DNA from: Ricinus communis
Taxonomy: Eukaryota; Streptophyta; Magnoliopsida; Malpighiales; Euphorbiaceae
Length of the DNA: 64,000 nt
Assembly: GCF_019578655.1 (NCBI RefSeq)
Contig: NC_063264.1
Span: forward strand, 10,705,213-10,769,212
Direction: 5' to 3'
Shown one piece after another: positions 45,125-55,369 of the stretch. How positions within the stretch are numbered: the stretch's first letter is position 1; each line of letters begins with the position of its first letter. The notes beneath the pieces are model-generated. The model had not been told where the DNA came from, did not search any database, and saw only the letters and a list, made by a program, of their open reading frames with translations. The position numbers and the translations under genes are program-made.

Positions 45125-45668
45125 TACCTCAATAGTTATTCATTCACTAAGGATGGAAGAAAGACTATACTTGCACCACTTTCAGCAAAAGAAGTGTTTG
45201 AAGACTAATGCAAAATGAAAAGAGATGAAAAATAAAAAGAGTGATTTAGAGAGTGAAAATAAAAAGAGTGTTTTCGACAGTAAAAACAAAAAGAATAATA
45301 CCGTAGAGGAGTTAGAATGCTTTATTGAAGTCAATGAAGATTCTAAAGGCATGATAAATGTAGATGGTAAAATAGATAATAATTTAAAACTTTTGAGTGA
45401 AACCCAAGATGAAGAGATCATTGTTGAAGATGAAGAAGAAGCTGAGCTGGTGAAGAATGAAGATATTTTGCTTTATGCCATTGAGTCAATTGAACATATT
45501 GAGATTATTGGCATTGAAAGTATTATTTATTCTAAAGTTCCTCTCACAACTTGTGTGAAAAATTTGTAGGTTGATAATGAGTTAGTATTGTTCTTGGAGA
45601 TTATATGTTTGCTTCTTTCACAACATTCGAACAAGATTCGAGGATGAATCTTTTTAAAGAAAGGGGAA
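45125..45668 (+). pseudogene. G3a: gypsy protease end and acidic ORF running to a polypurine tract
   Basis: Begins with the last residues of a G-type protease (KDGRKTILAPLSAKEVFED), then an acidic, lysine-rich frame (open 45225-45569) with HIEIIGIESIIYSKVPL, a TAG at 45567 where the homologue in G6 has CAG, and VDNELVLFLEIIC. It ends at the tract AAAGAAAGGGGAAA before an LTR start. RT, RNase H and integrase are absent. The C-terminal 60 or so residues are homologous to the G6 ORF. No function is known to me. Confidence 0.6.
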
Positions 45669-45956
45669 ATGATACAAACCAAACTAGCACAACCAATCCT
45701 CCTCCAATAAGGAGTCTTGATGATGAAAATCATACTAGGTCAAAGAATCCTAATCCAATAAGGAGTCCTGACTCAACTAGAAATCCTAATCCTGCAAGGA
45801 GTCTTGGTGATATTAGGTGTTCAAGAAACAAAAAGAGTCCTAATTTAACTAAGAGTCCTAGTTCAATTTAAATTACAAGTCAATGAGCTTATCCTTGACA
45901 TTTGGGCTAAGAACACATCAAGGCTTGAAGAATTTGATTTAAGTTCAAGGTTCATT
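45669..45956 (+). mobile_element. G-type LTR start with minisatellite
   Basis: TGATACAAACCAAACTAGCA after a polypurine tract, the counterpart of TGATGCAAATCC in G1. The 15-18-bp units like AGGAGTCCTGACTCAACT encode S/N-P-x-x-x-R repeats (45690-45865), as in the G1 3' LTR. It gives way at 45957 to another LTR start, so only the first 288 bp remain. Confidence 0.65.
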
Positions 45957-46547
45957 GATACGAATGGGCTAGCATAAGAAAAGCTTGAAGATGATCGGGT
46001 TGATGAGGAGCACATAAGGAAAGCTAAGGATGCTAAAGATGGCGAAGGTTGCCATAAGGCTCAATAACAAGGTCTAGAGCCAAGAAGTTGCAACAAGCCT
46101 TAAATTGTTATTTACAAGATTTGGCTAGCAAGGAGAGTCCATTCGAAGGCCCAAGATCCACAACTATTAAGGAGTATCAAGATTGCGCTTTATTCAATCT
46201 ATTGGAGGTTCAAGCCCATGAGAACCAATTAAGCCTGAAATATGCTTGTAGGCCTTGGTTTAGTTTTATTCTTAAACATCAAGTTATTTAGTGCAGAATA
46301 GTCTTTTGTTATTAGTTGTCTTACAAGGTTTGTTTCAAGTCTATTTAACTTGAACAAAGCTGTATGTTACATCAAGTTTTGATTATTAATGATATTTCAA
46401 TGTTCTAGCAACCTTTGGTTGAATTCTTGTATTCTTGTCGAATGCATTTAACACTTATCAAAGATTTGGTCTATCTTTGTGGCGTGCTAGGATTAGGGTT
46501 TAAAGGACTTAGTTTTCTTTAGGTTCTAATTTTATTGATTAACTTTA
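45957..46547 (+). mobile_element. G3 5' LTR, 3' truncated
   Basis: Matches 47358-47950 from GATGGGCTAGCA-like sequence through AAGGAGAGTCCATT, GAAATATGCTTGTAGGCCTT and GCGTGCTAGGATTAGGGT to TTTTATTGATTAAC, then passes directly into integrase coding sequence. The LTR end, primer site, gag, protease, RT and RNase H were deleted in one step. Confidence 0.7.
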
Positions 46548-47357
46548 TTGTTATGGATAGATTTAATGAGATGGCTCATTTCATTTCTTGTCATAAAACA
46601 GTTGATGCATGTCATATTGTTGAACTGTTCTTTAAGGAAGTTGTGTGTTTGCATGGTGTACCTCAGACCGTTGTTAGTGATAGGGATGTGAAATTTTTGA
46701 GTCATTTTTGGCGTGTTTTGTGGGCTAAATTGGGCACTAAGTTGCTATTTTCTATTTCTTTCCATGCATAAATAGATGGTAAAACTGAGGTAGTTAATAT
46801 AATCTTAGTGCAATTGCTTCGTGCTTTAATTTCTAGGAATCTTAAGTCTTGGGAAGATTTATTGCCACACGTGGAATTTGCTTATAATAGCATTATTCAT
46901 AGTATTACACATACTTCATCATTTGAGATAGTGTATGACTTTAATCCTTTATTTCCAATTGATCTGATTCCTTTGCATATTAATAAGCTTGTTAGTATTT
47001 AAGTGTTTCCAAGATAGATTTAGTGAAGAAGATGCACAAATAAGTGAAGATAGGATTGAAAAGCAAAATGAAAGGATAGCCAAAAGGATAAACAAAGGAA
47101 GAAAGAAAGTTGTATTCAAACTTGGTCATTGGATTTGGGTTTATTTTCAAAAGGATAGGTTTCCAAACCAAAGAAAGTTAAAATTGAGTCCAAGGGATGT
47201 TGGTCCGTTTTAAGTTCTTGAGAAGATTAATGACAATGCATACAAGATAGATTTACAAGGTGAGTATAGTGTAGGTGGTACTTTTAATGTTGATGATCTA
47301 ACTCCTTTTGATGTAGATGATGAGCTTGATTCTTGGATGAATCGTCCTAAAGGAGGG
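46548..47357 (+). pseudogene. pol: G3 integrase, core to C-terminus
   Basis: Starts inside the core at [18 protein letters not shown], keeps [18 protein letters not shown] (second catalytic D) and GKTEVVN (E), then LLRALISRNLKSWEDLLPHV and AYNSIIHSITHTSSFEIVYD. Frameshifts follow, with FPNQRKLKLSPRDVGPF near 47160-47213. The zinc domain and first catalytic D are missing. It ends at CCTAAAGGAGGGAA, the polypurine tract. Confidence 0.8.
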
Positions 47358-48069
47358 AATGATACAGATGGGCTAGCACAGAAAAAGGTTGAAGACGATG
47401 GGCTTGATGAGGAGCATGCAAGAAAACTTAAGGATGCTAAAAATGGGCTAAGCTTGCTATAAGGCCCAATAACAAGGTCTAGAGCCAAGAAGTAGCAACA
47501 AGCCTTAAATGGTTATATAAAAGATTGGGCTAGCAAGGAGAGTCCATTTGAAGGCCCAAGATCCACAACTATTAAGGAGCATCAATATTGAGCTTTATTC
47601 AATCTATTAGAGGTTTAAGCCTATGAAGAACCAATTAAGACTGAAATATGCTTGTAGGCCTTAGTTTAACTTTATGCTTAAACATTAAGTTTATTTGGGG
47701 TAGAATAGTCTTTTTCTTATTAGTTGTCTTCTAGGGTTTGTTTCAAGTCTATTTAACCTAAACCAAGCCGTATGTTACATCATGTTTTGATTATTAATAA
47801 TATTTCATTGTTCTAGCAACCTTTGCTTGAATTCTTCTATTCTTGTTGAATGGATTTAACACTTATCAAAGATTTGATCTATCTTTGTGGCGTGCTAGGA
47901 TTAGGGTGTAAAGGACTTAGTTTTCTTTAGGTTCTAATTTTATTGATCAACTTAATAATCTGATCTAGAGTGATCCTAGGATTTTATTCAATTTATTAGT
48001 GGGTTTCTGGGTTAGTATGTATGGGTTCATAACTATTAAAGTTCATAAAATCTATTCCTAAATGCTCTT
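47358..48069 (+). mobile_element. G3 3' LTR
   Basis: TGATACAGATGGGCTAGCAC right after the polypurine tract, aligning with 45957-46547. The right limit is uncertain: similarity to the truncated 5' copy ends at about 47950, and a further related LTR fragment starts near 48070. Confidence 0.65.
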
Positions 48070-48649
48070 AACATTCATTAATCTAATTCAGTTTATTGGG
48101 CTTGAATGAATTTAATTGGGCTTAAAAAGACAAAAGAAGCTAAATTGGGGCATATGAAGACTTTGGGTCTAACTTGGCTTATGTTGTAAGACCCATTTAT
48201 ATGACTCATGTAAATTAGGATCTTATGGCTTATTATAGGCATGTACTTTAACCTAATTAGGACTTTGTTAATTTATCTCTTTTAGTTATGAAGGTTATAT
48301 GTAATCCTTATTAGTTAAGATTTATAGTTTTCTAAGGCCTATATAAGGCTAGTATGAATTCTGAATCAAGTTGAAGTTGAATTTGAATGATAATTGATTA
48401 TTAAACCTTAAAGCTGTTTGCTTTGTCTTTGTGTTCCTGTATAGAATGCATGCTTAAGAAACATTCAATTAGATTGATCATCTTCTTGAGGAGTGTTTCA
48501 AAATTAGGATTTAGGAACAAGTTTTCCAAAATCTAATTCTTGATCATCTTTCTAAGAAATCTATTTTCTAACTTTTCTTACGGTTTGAACCAAATTGGTT
48601 CTTGGGGTTTTCATGTTAATGTGTTTGGGGTCAGTAATTCAAAAGGGGT
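48070..48649 (+). mobile_element. G-type LTR fragment, 5' truncated
   Basis: Shares TTCATTAATCTAATTCAGTT, a TATA-like CCTATATAAGGCTAGTA (48340-48356) and an ATCA end (CCATATCA, 48642-48649) with the G1 LTRs. The left end is undefined. It is followed directly by repeat C rather than a primer-binding site. Confidence 0.6.
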
Positions 48650-48866
48650 TCTCAAGCTTATTCATAGAGGTTCCATATCAAGTTGACTGGTTAACAACTC
48701 TCGTAGTCCTAAATCTTATGAGCTAGCTTAATGAAAAGAAGGGAATATTTGCATGGGCCTACCTAATATCACTGGCCAAAACTGCTTCATCATCTGTGTT
48801 CCAAACATCAATACACGCCCATCCTGCTTGGATTAATTGAAAGCAACATGGTTTCTCCCTTACAAA
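48650..48866 (+). repeat. Repeat C fragment
   Basis: AGTTGACTGGTTAACAACTC to TTTCTCCCTTACAAACGTGG, the sub-repeat part of repeat C in the same orientation as 905-4476. It lies between a G-type LTR end and G5 coding sequence. Confidence 0.75.
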
Positions 48867-49200
48867 CGTGGATTGTGAGAGACAGAGAACACACGCATAT
48901 GAGAGAAAAAGAAAAAAATGCATGGCAAAAGGAGAGTTGTATGGAAAATAATGAGAGATGTAAGCAAAGAGTGAAAAAAGAGAGTAAAGAGTGGATGCGC
49001 AAAAGAGAGGAGTGGCACATGCAAAAGGAGAGATTAAGGGGAAAAAGAAACAAGTGAGCTTTTATGCAAAAGAGGATGATGTTAAGAGAGCTTATTTTTC
49101 TAACACGCCTATGATTGTATTTTGTATAAAGAGGCATGTTTTACTACTAACAATCTTGACAACTCTTTGCCTAATGTGTTTGTTTATCTTTTGAAGGAAT
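48867..49200 (+). pseudogene. pol: G5 protease-RT linker
   Basis: DREHTHMREKEKNAWQKESC and VSFYAKEDDVKRAYFSNTP reproduce the linker of G1 (6990-7220). Gag and protease are absent because repeat C truncates the left. It leads into RT. Confidence 0.75.
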
Positions 49201-49860
49201 ATGAAGATCTACTTTCTAAGGAAGTTCTAAAAGGTTTACCACCTTTAAGAGGGATTGAGTACCAAATTCCAAATAGACCGCCTTATCAAAGTAATCTCGA
49301 GGAGACAAAGGAGTTACAACGACAAGTGGAGGAGCTAATAGATAAATGCTTGATTCATGAGAGCATGAGTCCATGTGCTGTGCACGTTTTATTGGTGCCT
49401 AAGAAAGATGGAACTTGGACGATGTGCATTGATTATAGCACCGTGAATAAAATAACGGTAAAGTATTGACATCCTAATCCTCGTTTAGATGACATGCTTG
49501 ATGAGTTGCGTGGTGCACGTATACTTTCTAAGATTGATTTTAAGAGTGGTTATCACCAAATTGAGATGAAAGAGGGTGATGAATGGAAAACTACTTTTAA
49601 AACAAAATATGGTTTATATGAGTGGGTAGTTATACCTTTTCGATTAACAGTACACCTAGTACTTTCATGAGATTATTGAACCATGTTTTGCTTGTAGTCT
49701 TAGGAAAGTTCGTTGTTGTCTATTTTAATGATATACTTCTATATAGTAAGTCTTTAAATGAACACATTGAGTATATGTGTATTTAGTACTTGATGTTTTG
49801 CGTAAGGATAAGTTATTTGCTAACTTTAAGAAATGTTTTTTTGCACGAGCAAGGCAATAA
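49201..49860 (+). pseudogene. pol: G5 reverse transcriptase
   Basis: EYEDLLSKEVLKGLPPLRGI, SMSPCAVHVLLVPKKDGTW, YSTVNKITVKY, then a stop, [40 protein letters not shown] and [12 protein letters not shown]. Later frameshifts lead to VVVYFNDILLYSK, where the catalytic box reads Y-F-N-D (49721-49732): the first aspartate is lost through one G-to-A change. Nearest relative in the window is G1. Confidence 0.85.
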
Positions 49861-50277
49861 AGTACATGAAGATAAGATTAAGGCAATCAAGGAGTTGCAT
49901 ACACCTAAGTCTATTGGAGATGTTCGCTCATTTCATGGTTTGCAAAGCTTTTATAGAAGATTTGTTAGTGATTTTAGAATTATTGTCGCACCATTAACCG
50001 AAGTAATCAAGTATAGTGTGGGATTCAAGTGGGGAGATGCTCAAGAGAAAGCGTTTAACACACTTAAAGATAAGTTGATTTCTGCCCCTTTACTTTCTTT
50101 GCCCAACTTTTCTAATACCTTTGAAATGGAATGTAATGCTTCAGGTTTGGGATTGGAGCCATTCTTATTCAAGAAGGAAAGCCAATTGCTTTAGTAAAAA
50201 GCTAAATGGGGCAGCCTTGAGGTATGCAACTTATGACAAGGAGATGTATACAATAGTGAGAGCTTTGCAAACATGGC
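49861..50277 (+). pseudogene. pol: G5 RT thumb and RNase H start
   Basis: VRSFHGLQSFYRRFVSDF, APLTEVIKYSVGFKWGDAQE, LISAPLLSLPNFSNTFEMEC, and after a frameshift KLNGAALRYATYDKEMYTIV with RALQTW, where it stops at a junction with the leader of G4 (minus). The RNase H active-site D of CDASG reads N (CNASG). Confidence 0.8.
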
Positions 50278-50283
50278 GAGCAA

Positions 50284-50295
50284 GCTCTGATACCA
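50284..50295 (-). promoter_or_regulatory. Primer-binding site (tRNA-iMet) next to the G4 LTR
   Basis: TGGTATCAGAGC on the minus strand, two bases beyond the LTR end. It shows that this LTR served as a 5' LTR on its left side, although G4 coding sequence lies on its right. Confidence 0.8.
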
Positions 50296-50297
50296 AA

Positions 50298-51160
50298 TGA
50301 TAGGAAATCATCATCTTAGTAACCATACACCCCAATAATTATTTAGTTATGATACATATGCAATGCTTGAAAACACCCCCATTCAAGATGATTCCAAAAT
50401 CCAAGGATCTCCTCAAGTAAAGTTAGGGAAAACTAGTTCCAATAATGAAACTAGCACTTGAATTCATCTCCAAATGCCACAAACCAAGTATGATTTGATA
50501 AGTTAAGAATCAAACACAAGATTTTGGTTAGAGAATGCCACAAACTAAAAATAAGTTCAAAGTTCATGCAAGAACTTAAGCATAAACACTTACAAAGAGC
50601 AAATAAAGATTATCATTCATCAATTGATTTTTTAGAAATCAATTTGGCTATGATATTTATAGCCAAAACACGATAAAGAACCCTAAATGGATGCCTTTTG
50701 AGCTTTCCCACATTTTTCCTTTCGATCCCCATTAAGACTCATTAAATGTGGTTGTTTTTACATTGATGACACTCATTTTATAACTCCTAAATGACAACTA
50801 ATCATGTGCATCCATTTTGTAACTCCAAATTATAGTTAATCATGTGCATCCATTGTGTAACTCCAAATGATGACTAATCACACTCTAAGTTCAGAAAACC
50901 TAATAAAAATGAAAATAAAAAGGCTTTAAATGAATTGTATTAGACCTTTGAGTTTAGTCCAAACTTATTGCACTAAATTGATGACTTTGGTCCCTTTTTA
51001 GAATCCTAAGCCTTAGGTTGAGCCTTATTGTGTTTGAACACTCCAAATATCTTTAATTTTGCCAAACAAAGGTTGTTGCATCTTTTTCGACTTAGATCTT
51101 GTCATTGGACCTCCTTGAAAGCTTAAAGGATCATTTGTAGTTTTTGTCTTTGTTGCATCA
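50298..51160 (-). mobile_element. G4 LTR with G4 pol on one side and a primer-binding site on the other
   Basis: 863 bp, minus strand TGATGCAACAAAGAC to TTTCCTATCA. Upstream (right) is the polypurine tract AAGGAGAGAGGGAA and G4 integrase; downstream (left) the primer-binding site and about 19 bases of leader. The pol frame continues into it (GGPMTRSKSKKMQ, open 51025-51399). The same LTR family occurs on the plus strand at 54305-54976 and 55370-56170. Confidence 0.85.
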
Positions 51161-52420
51161 TTCCCTCTCTCCTTATAACGATTTATCCTCGAATCAGACT
51201 CATTATCAACTTTATCACCTATATCAATTAAAGAAAGATCAACAACATTAAAAGAAGCACTCACATTGCCATACTCACTTGGCAAATCTAGTATGTAGCC
51301 ATTGTTATTAGTTCTTTCAAGGACTTGGAATGACCCATCCCCTCTTGGCATTAACTTAGACTTCCTTTGGCTTGGAAATCTTTCCTTCCTCAAATGCAAC
51401 CAAACCAGTCACCTAGTTCAAATACAACTTTCTTTCTCCCCTTGTTGTGTTGCTTTTCATATTGTTGATTTCTTTTCTCTATTTAAGCATGCACCTTCTC
51501 ATGTAAGCTTATAACAAATTCATCTTTTTGCTTGCCTTTAAAATTAGCCTTATCAATTGGTAATGACAGTAAATCTATAGGAGTTAACGCATTGAACCCA
51601 TTTATAACCTTGAAAGATGAACAATTTGTTGTAGCATGAACACTCCTATTGTATGCAAACCCAACAGGTGGCAAACATTCTTCCCAATTCTTCAAATTTC
51701 TTTGAATTATTGCCCTCAACAGTTATGAGAGAGTCATATTAACCACCTTCATTTTTCCATCTGTTTGTGGATGACAAGTTATTGAGAATAGAAGCTTTGT
51801 TCCCAACTTGCTCCAAAGTGTTTTCCGAAAGTGGCTAAGGAACTTGACATCTCTATCACTAATAATTTCCTTGGAACTTCATGCAATCTAACAATTCCTT
51901 TGAAGAACAACCCCACAATATGAGTTGCATCATCTGTCTTGTGGCATGAATGAAATGTGCTTTTGCTAAACCTGTCAACGATAATAAAATAGAATCTTTC
52001 CCTCCCCATAACCTAGGTAATCCTAAAACAAAGTCCATAGAAATGTCTATCCAAGTTTTATTAGGTATGGAAAGTGGAGTATACAACGCATAAGGCATCA
52101 CTTTAGATTTAGCTTGTTTACAAGTGATGCATCTCTCGCATAGCCTTTCAATATCTCTTTTCATTTGTGGCCAAAAGAAATGATTGCTTAAAACATCTAA
52201 AGTCTTTCTTACACCAAAAATGCCCTATCAAACCCCCACCATGTGCCTCCCTCACAAGCAACTCTCTTAAAGAAGATTGAGGGACGCATAAATTATTTTC
52301 TTTAAAAAGAAAATTATCATGTCTAGAACTTGTCAAAACTCCCTTTCTCACATGCCCCATATATATTAGCAAAATCATGGTCTGAATTATATAATTCCTT
52401 AATGAACTGAAAATCCAATA
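51161..52420 (-). pseudogene. pol: G4 integrase
   Basis: Minus-strand order: [20 protein letters not shown] and HFWCKKDF (zinc domain, degraded), CERCITCKQAKSKVMPYALY, WIDISMDFVLGLPRLWGGKD (first catalytic D), [12 protein letters not shown], a shifted second D region, then NLKNWEECLPPVGFAYNRSV and RKERFPSQRKSKLMPRGDGS with LDLPSEYGNVSASFNV. Frameshifts separate these blocks. The C-terminal frame enters the LTR. No chromodomain of the Tekay type. Confidence 0.85.
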
Positions 52421-52920
52421 ATTTATATCTAGTGTAGAAATTAGAGCATACCTTCTACATAGAGTATCGACAACAACATTCTCTTTATCCTGTTTGTACT
52501 TGATTTATGAAAAGGATTCAATAAATTCCACCCATTTAGCTTGCCTATGGCTTAGCTTCCCTTGTTCTTTGAGATATTTCAAGGACTTACGGTCGGTGTG
52601 TATAATAAATTCCTTGTACCAAATATAATGTGGCCATGTCTCTAAAACTCATACAAAAGCATAAAACTCTTTGTCATAAGTTGGGTAGTTTAGAATTGCT
52701 CCACTTAGCTTCTCACTAAAGAACGCAATTGGTCTCCCTCCTTGCATCACGACTCCACCAATACCTATTCCACTTGCATCACACTCAACCTCAAAGGTTT
52801 TAGCAAAGTCAGGCAAAGCAAGTAAAGGTGTTGAACTAAGTTTGTCTTTTAGCAAGTTAAAAGCATCATCTTGTTTTTTTCTCCACTTGGAACCCAAATT
52901 CTTTTTAATGCATTCAGTTA
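52421..52920 (-). pseudogene. pol: G4 RNase H
   Basis: [60 protein letters not shown] and, after stops, [17 protein letters not shown] and the ENVVVDTL-like end. The first active-site aspartate (CDASG) is intact. Open stretch 52649-52897. Confidence 0.8.
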
Positions 52921-53700
52921 AAGTGCAACAATTGTAGAGAATTCCTTAATAAATCTCCTATAAAAGCTATCAAGACCATTAAAACTCCTAACATCATGCA
53001 CACTAGTAGGTTTCAACCACTCCCTAATTATATTAAATTTTCTTAATCAATATGAATTCCCTTGTCATTAACAATATATCCAAGAAAAGTAATTTCATTA
53101 GTGCAAAAAGTGCATTTCTTAAGATTAGCATATAATGTCTCTTGCCTTAAAACATCAACAACAAGCTTAAGTGTATTACATGCTCATCTAAAAGATTTGC
53201 TATACACAAGAATACCATCAAAATAAACCACTAAATATTTTCTAATGAAAGCACGCCAAACATGATTCATCAATCGAATAAAAGTACTTAGCGCATTAAT
53301 TAAACCAAATGACATGACTAACCACTCATATAATTTATGTTTTATTTTGAAAGTGGTTTTCCATTCATCACCCTCACACATTCTTATTTGATAATGTCCA
53401 GATTTTAAATCCACTTTAGAAAACAAACAAGCACTGTGCAATTCATCCAACATGTCATGTAGCCTAGGTATAGGATGGCGATACTTTACTGTTATTTTAT
53501 TGACGGCACGACAATCAACACAAGTCCTCCATGAACCATCTTTATTAGGCACTAAAATTACAGGAACCACACATGGACTTATGCTTTCTCTTACATACCC
53601 TTTATCCATAAGCTCACGCACTTGCCTTTGGATTTCTTTTTTCTCCTCGGGGTTGCATCTATATGCTGGCCTATTTGATATACTTGCACCAGGAATGAAA
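52921..53700 (-). pseudogene. pol: G4 reverse transcriptase
   Basis: Open stretch 53184-53621: [80 protein letters not shown] and YLVVYFDGILVYSKS. The catalytic box reads Y-F-D-G (about 53215-53226). Downstream, TFCTNEITFLGYIVNDKGIH and a frameshifted FIGDLLRN follow. Confidence 0.85.
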
Positions 53701-54304
53701 CCAATTGGATGTTCAATTCCTCAAATTGGCGGTAGTCCTTTAGGTACATCTTCAGGAAAGAGGTCTTTATATTCCTACAAAAGCTCAAGAAGAACACTAG
53801 GCAAATCCTTGTTAAGATCGTTAGAAATCATCAAAACTTCCTTGTACATGAGTACAAGTAAGGGCTGCCTCAAGATTAGTTTTTTCCTCACATCACTTGG
53901 CTTTATATACACATTCATTTTTCTTTCACTCTCATCTCCCTTGTTTTCTCTCACCTTGTGTTTCTCATGACACTCACTTTTACCACTTACCACAGCTTTT
54001 TCTTTGTTCACTATTTCTTGCTCCCTCCCCAAATTTTTCCCATATGAAGATTCAAGCTCTTCATATTGTTGTTTAATTCTCATTTGATCATTAAAAGTGG
54101 CATTGGGAGGTAATGGTCCAAGATTGAACTTTTGTCCCTCAATAGTCAAGGAATATCAATTCTTGAACCCATCATATATCACATGCCTATCATATTGCCA
54201 ACTTCTTCCCAACAAAACATGTACAACATACATGGGAATGACATCACAAAGCACCTCATCCTTATATCTCCAAATGGAAATAGAATTAGCACTTATTTAC
54301 CTTT
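53701..54304 (-). pseudogene. pol: G4 protease end and linker
   Basis: KYKDEVLCDVIPMYVVHVLL, QYDRHVIYDGFKN, GQKFNLGPLPPNATFNDQMR then a charged linker (NVYIKPSDVRKKLILRQPLL) and LNKDLPSVLLELL, EYKDLFPEDVPKGLPP. The catalytic protease motif and gag are missing: the element is cut at about 54304 by the G6 LTR. Nearly the same text as G2. Confidence 0.8.
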
Positions 54305-54976
54305 ATAACACCACTTTAGGCTTAATTCATCTTTATTTGGGTTCTTATCTTTTTGGATTTTAGCATAAGTAATTGTTTTAGTTTATCTTTATTTAATTAA
54401 GGATTATTTTATTAAGTTTGAGTTATATGTGTGTTGTGTAGTTATCATATGGAGTTACAAATGAGAGCACATGATGAGTTGTCATTTAGGAGTTGCAAAA
54501 TAAGTATAATCAATGTAGGAATAACCATTTTTAATGAGTTTTATTGGGGATTAAAGGCAAAACATGGGAGAGGTTAAAAGACATCGATTTAGGGTTCTTT
54601 ATCTTGTTTTGGCTATAAATATCAAAGCCAAATTTATTTGCAAAAATAAATTGATGGATGATAATCTTTATTTGCTCTTTGTGAGTGCTTTTGCTTAAGT
54701 TCTTGCATGAACTTTGAACTTATCAAATTATATTTTATTTTATGGTATTCTCTAACCAAAATCTTGTGTTTGATTCTTAACTTATCAAATCATACTTGGT
54801 TTGTGGCGTTTGGAGTTGAATTCAAGTGCTAGTTTTATTATTGGAGCTATATTTCCTTAACTTCACTTGAGGAGATCCTTGGATTTTGGAATTATCTTGA
54901 TTGGAGGGTGTTTTATTGCATTATATATGTATCATTAATTATTAGGGTGTATGGTTGTTAAGATGATTTCCTATCA
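54305..54976 (+). mobile_element. G6 5' LTR, 5' truncated
   Basis: Matches the 3' LTR 55370-56170 from GCTTAATTCAT-type sequence through CTTATCTTTTTGG, GTTATATGTGTGTTGTGTAG and GTTTTGGCTATAA to the end GATTTCCTATCA. About 150 bp at its start are missing. TATA-like GGCTATAAAT lies near 54610. Confidence 0.8.
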
Positions 54977-54978
54977 TT

Positions 54979-54990
54979 TGGTATAAGAGC
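54979..54990 (+). promoter_or_regulatory. Primer-binding site of G6
   Basis: TGGTATAAGAGC, one mismatch to the initiator-tRNA-Met site TGGTATCAGAGC, two bases after the LTR, as in G4. Confidence 0.75.
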
Positions 54991-55024
54991 TTGCTTCAAG
55001 TTATAGTTTGCTTATCATTATGTT

Positions 55025-55354
55025 TTGTGTTTTATTGAAGTTTCTCATCTTCTTCGACTTTCTTTACTTGTGCCGAATGTAGATTTTGAAGACCTGATAA
55101 TTGAAGATGGCATAAAAGACAATGATTTACTATCTTTGAATGAATTCAATAATGAAGAGTCTGTTGTTGATAAACAGGCAAAGCTTCAATTAGTGAAGAG
55201 TAAAGAAGTTTTTCTTGATGAAGTTGAGCCATTTAAGCATATTGGATTTATTGGTATTGAAAATATTATTTGTAATAAACTTCCTCTAATCACTATTATG
55301 AAGGAATTGCAGGTTGATGATGGCGTTCTATTGTCCTTTGAGATTATATGTTAA
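55025..55354 (+). CDS. Acidic ORF of about 110 codons filling the interior of G6
   Basis: This is the only open frame in a 393-bp interior. It is acidic (FEDLIIEDGIKDNDLLSL), then FLDEVEPFKHIGFIGIENII, CNKLPLITIMKELQVDDG and FEIIC at the end. Its second half is homologous to 45430-45600. There is no ATG near the start, so it may be a decayed or fused coding remnant. No gag, protease, RT or integrase motif is present. I do not recognise the domain. It ends 16 bases before the 3' LTR. Confidence 0.5.
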   Translation: MCFIEVSHLLRLSLLVPNVDFEDLIIEDGIKDNDLLSLNEFNNEESVVDKQAKLQLVKSKEVFLDEVEPFKHIGFIGIENIICNKLPLITIMKELQVDDGVLLSFEIIC

Positions 55355-55369
55355 TTTCTTTCAAGAGAA

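Noticed and set aside
50298..54976. Inverted LTRs around G4 as a foldback transposon
   Set aside because: One LTR belongs to G4 (minus) and the other to G6 (plus, with its own primer site and 3' LTR); the inverted arrangement is accidental.
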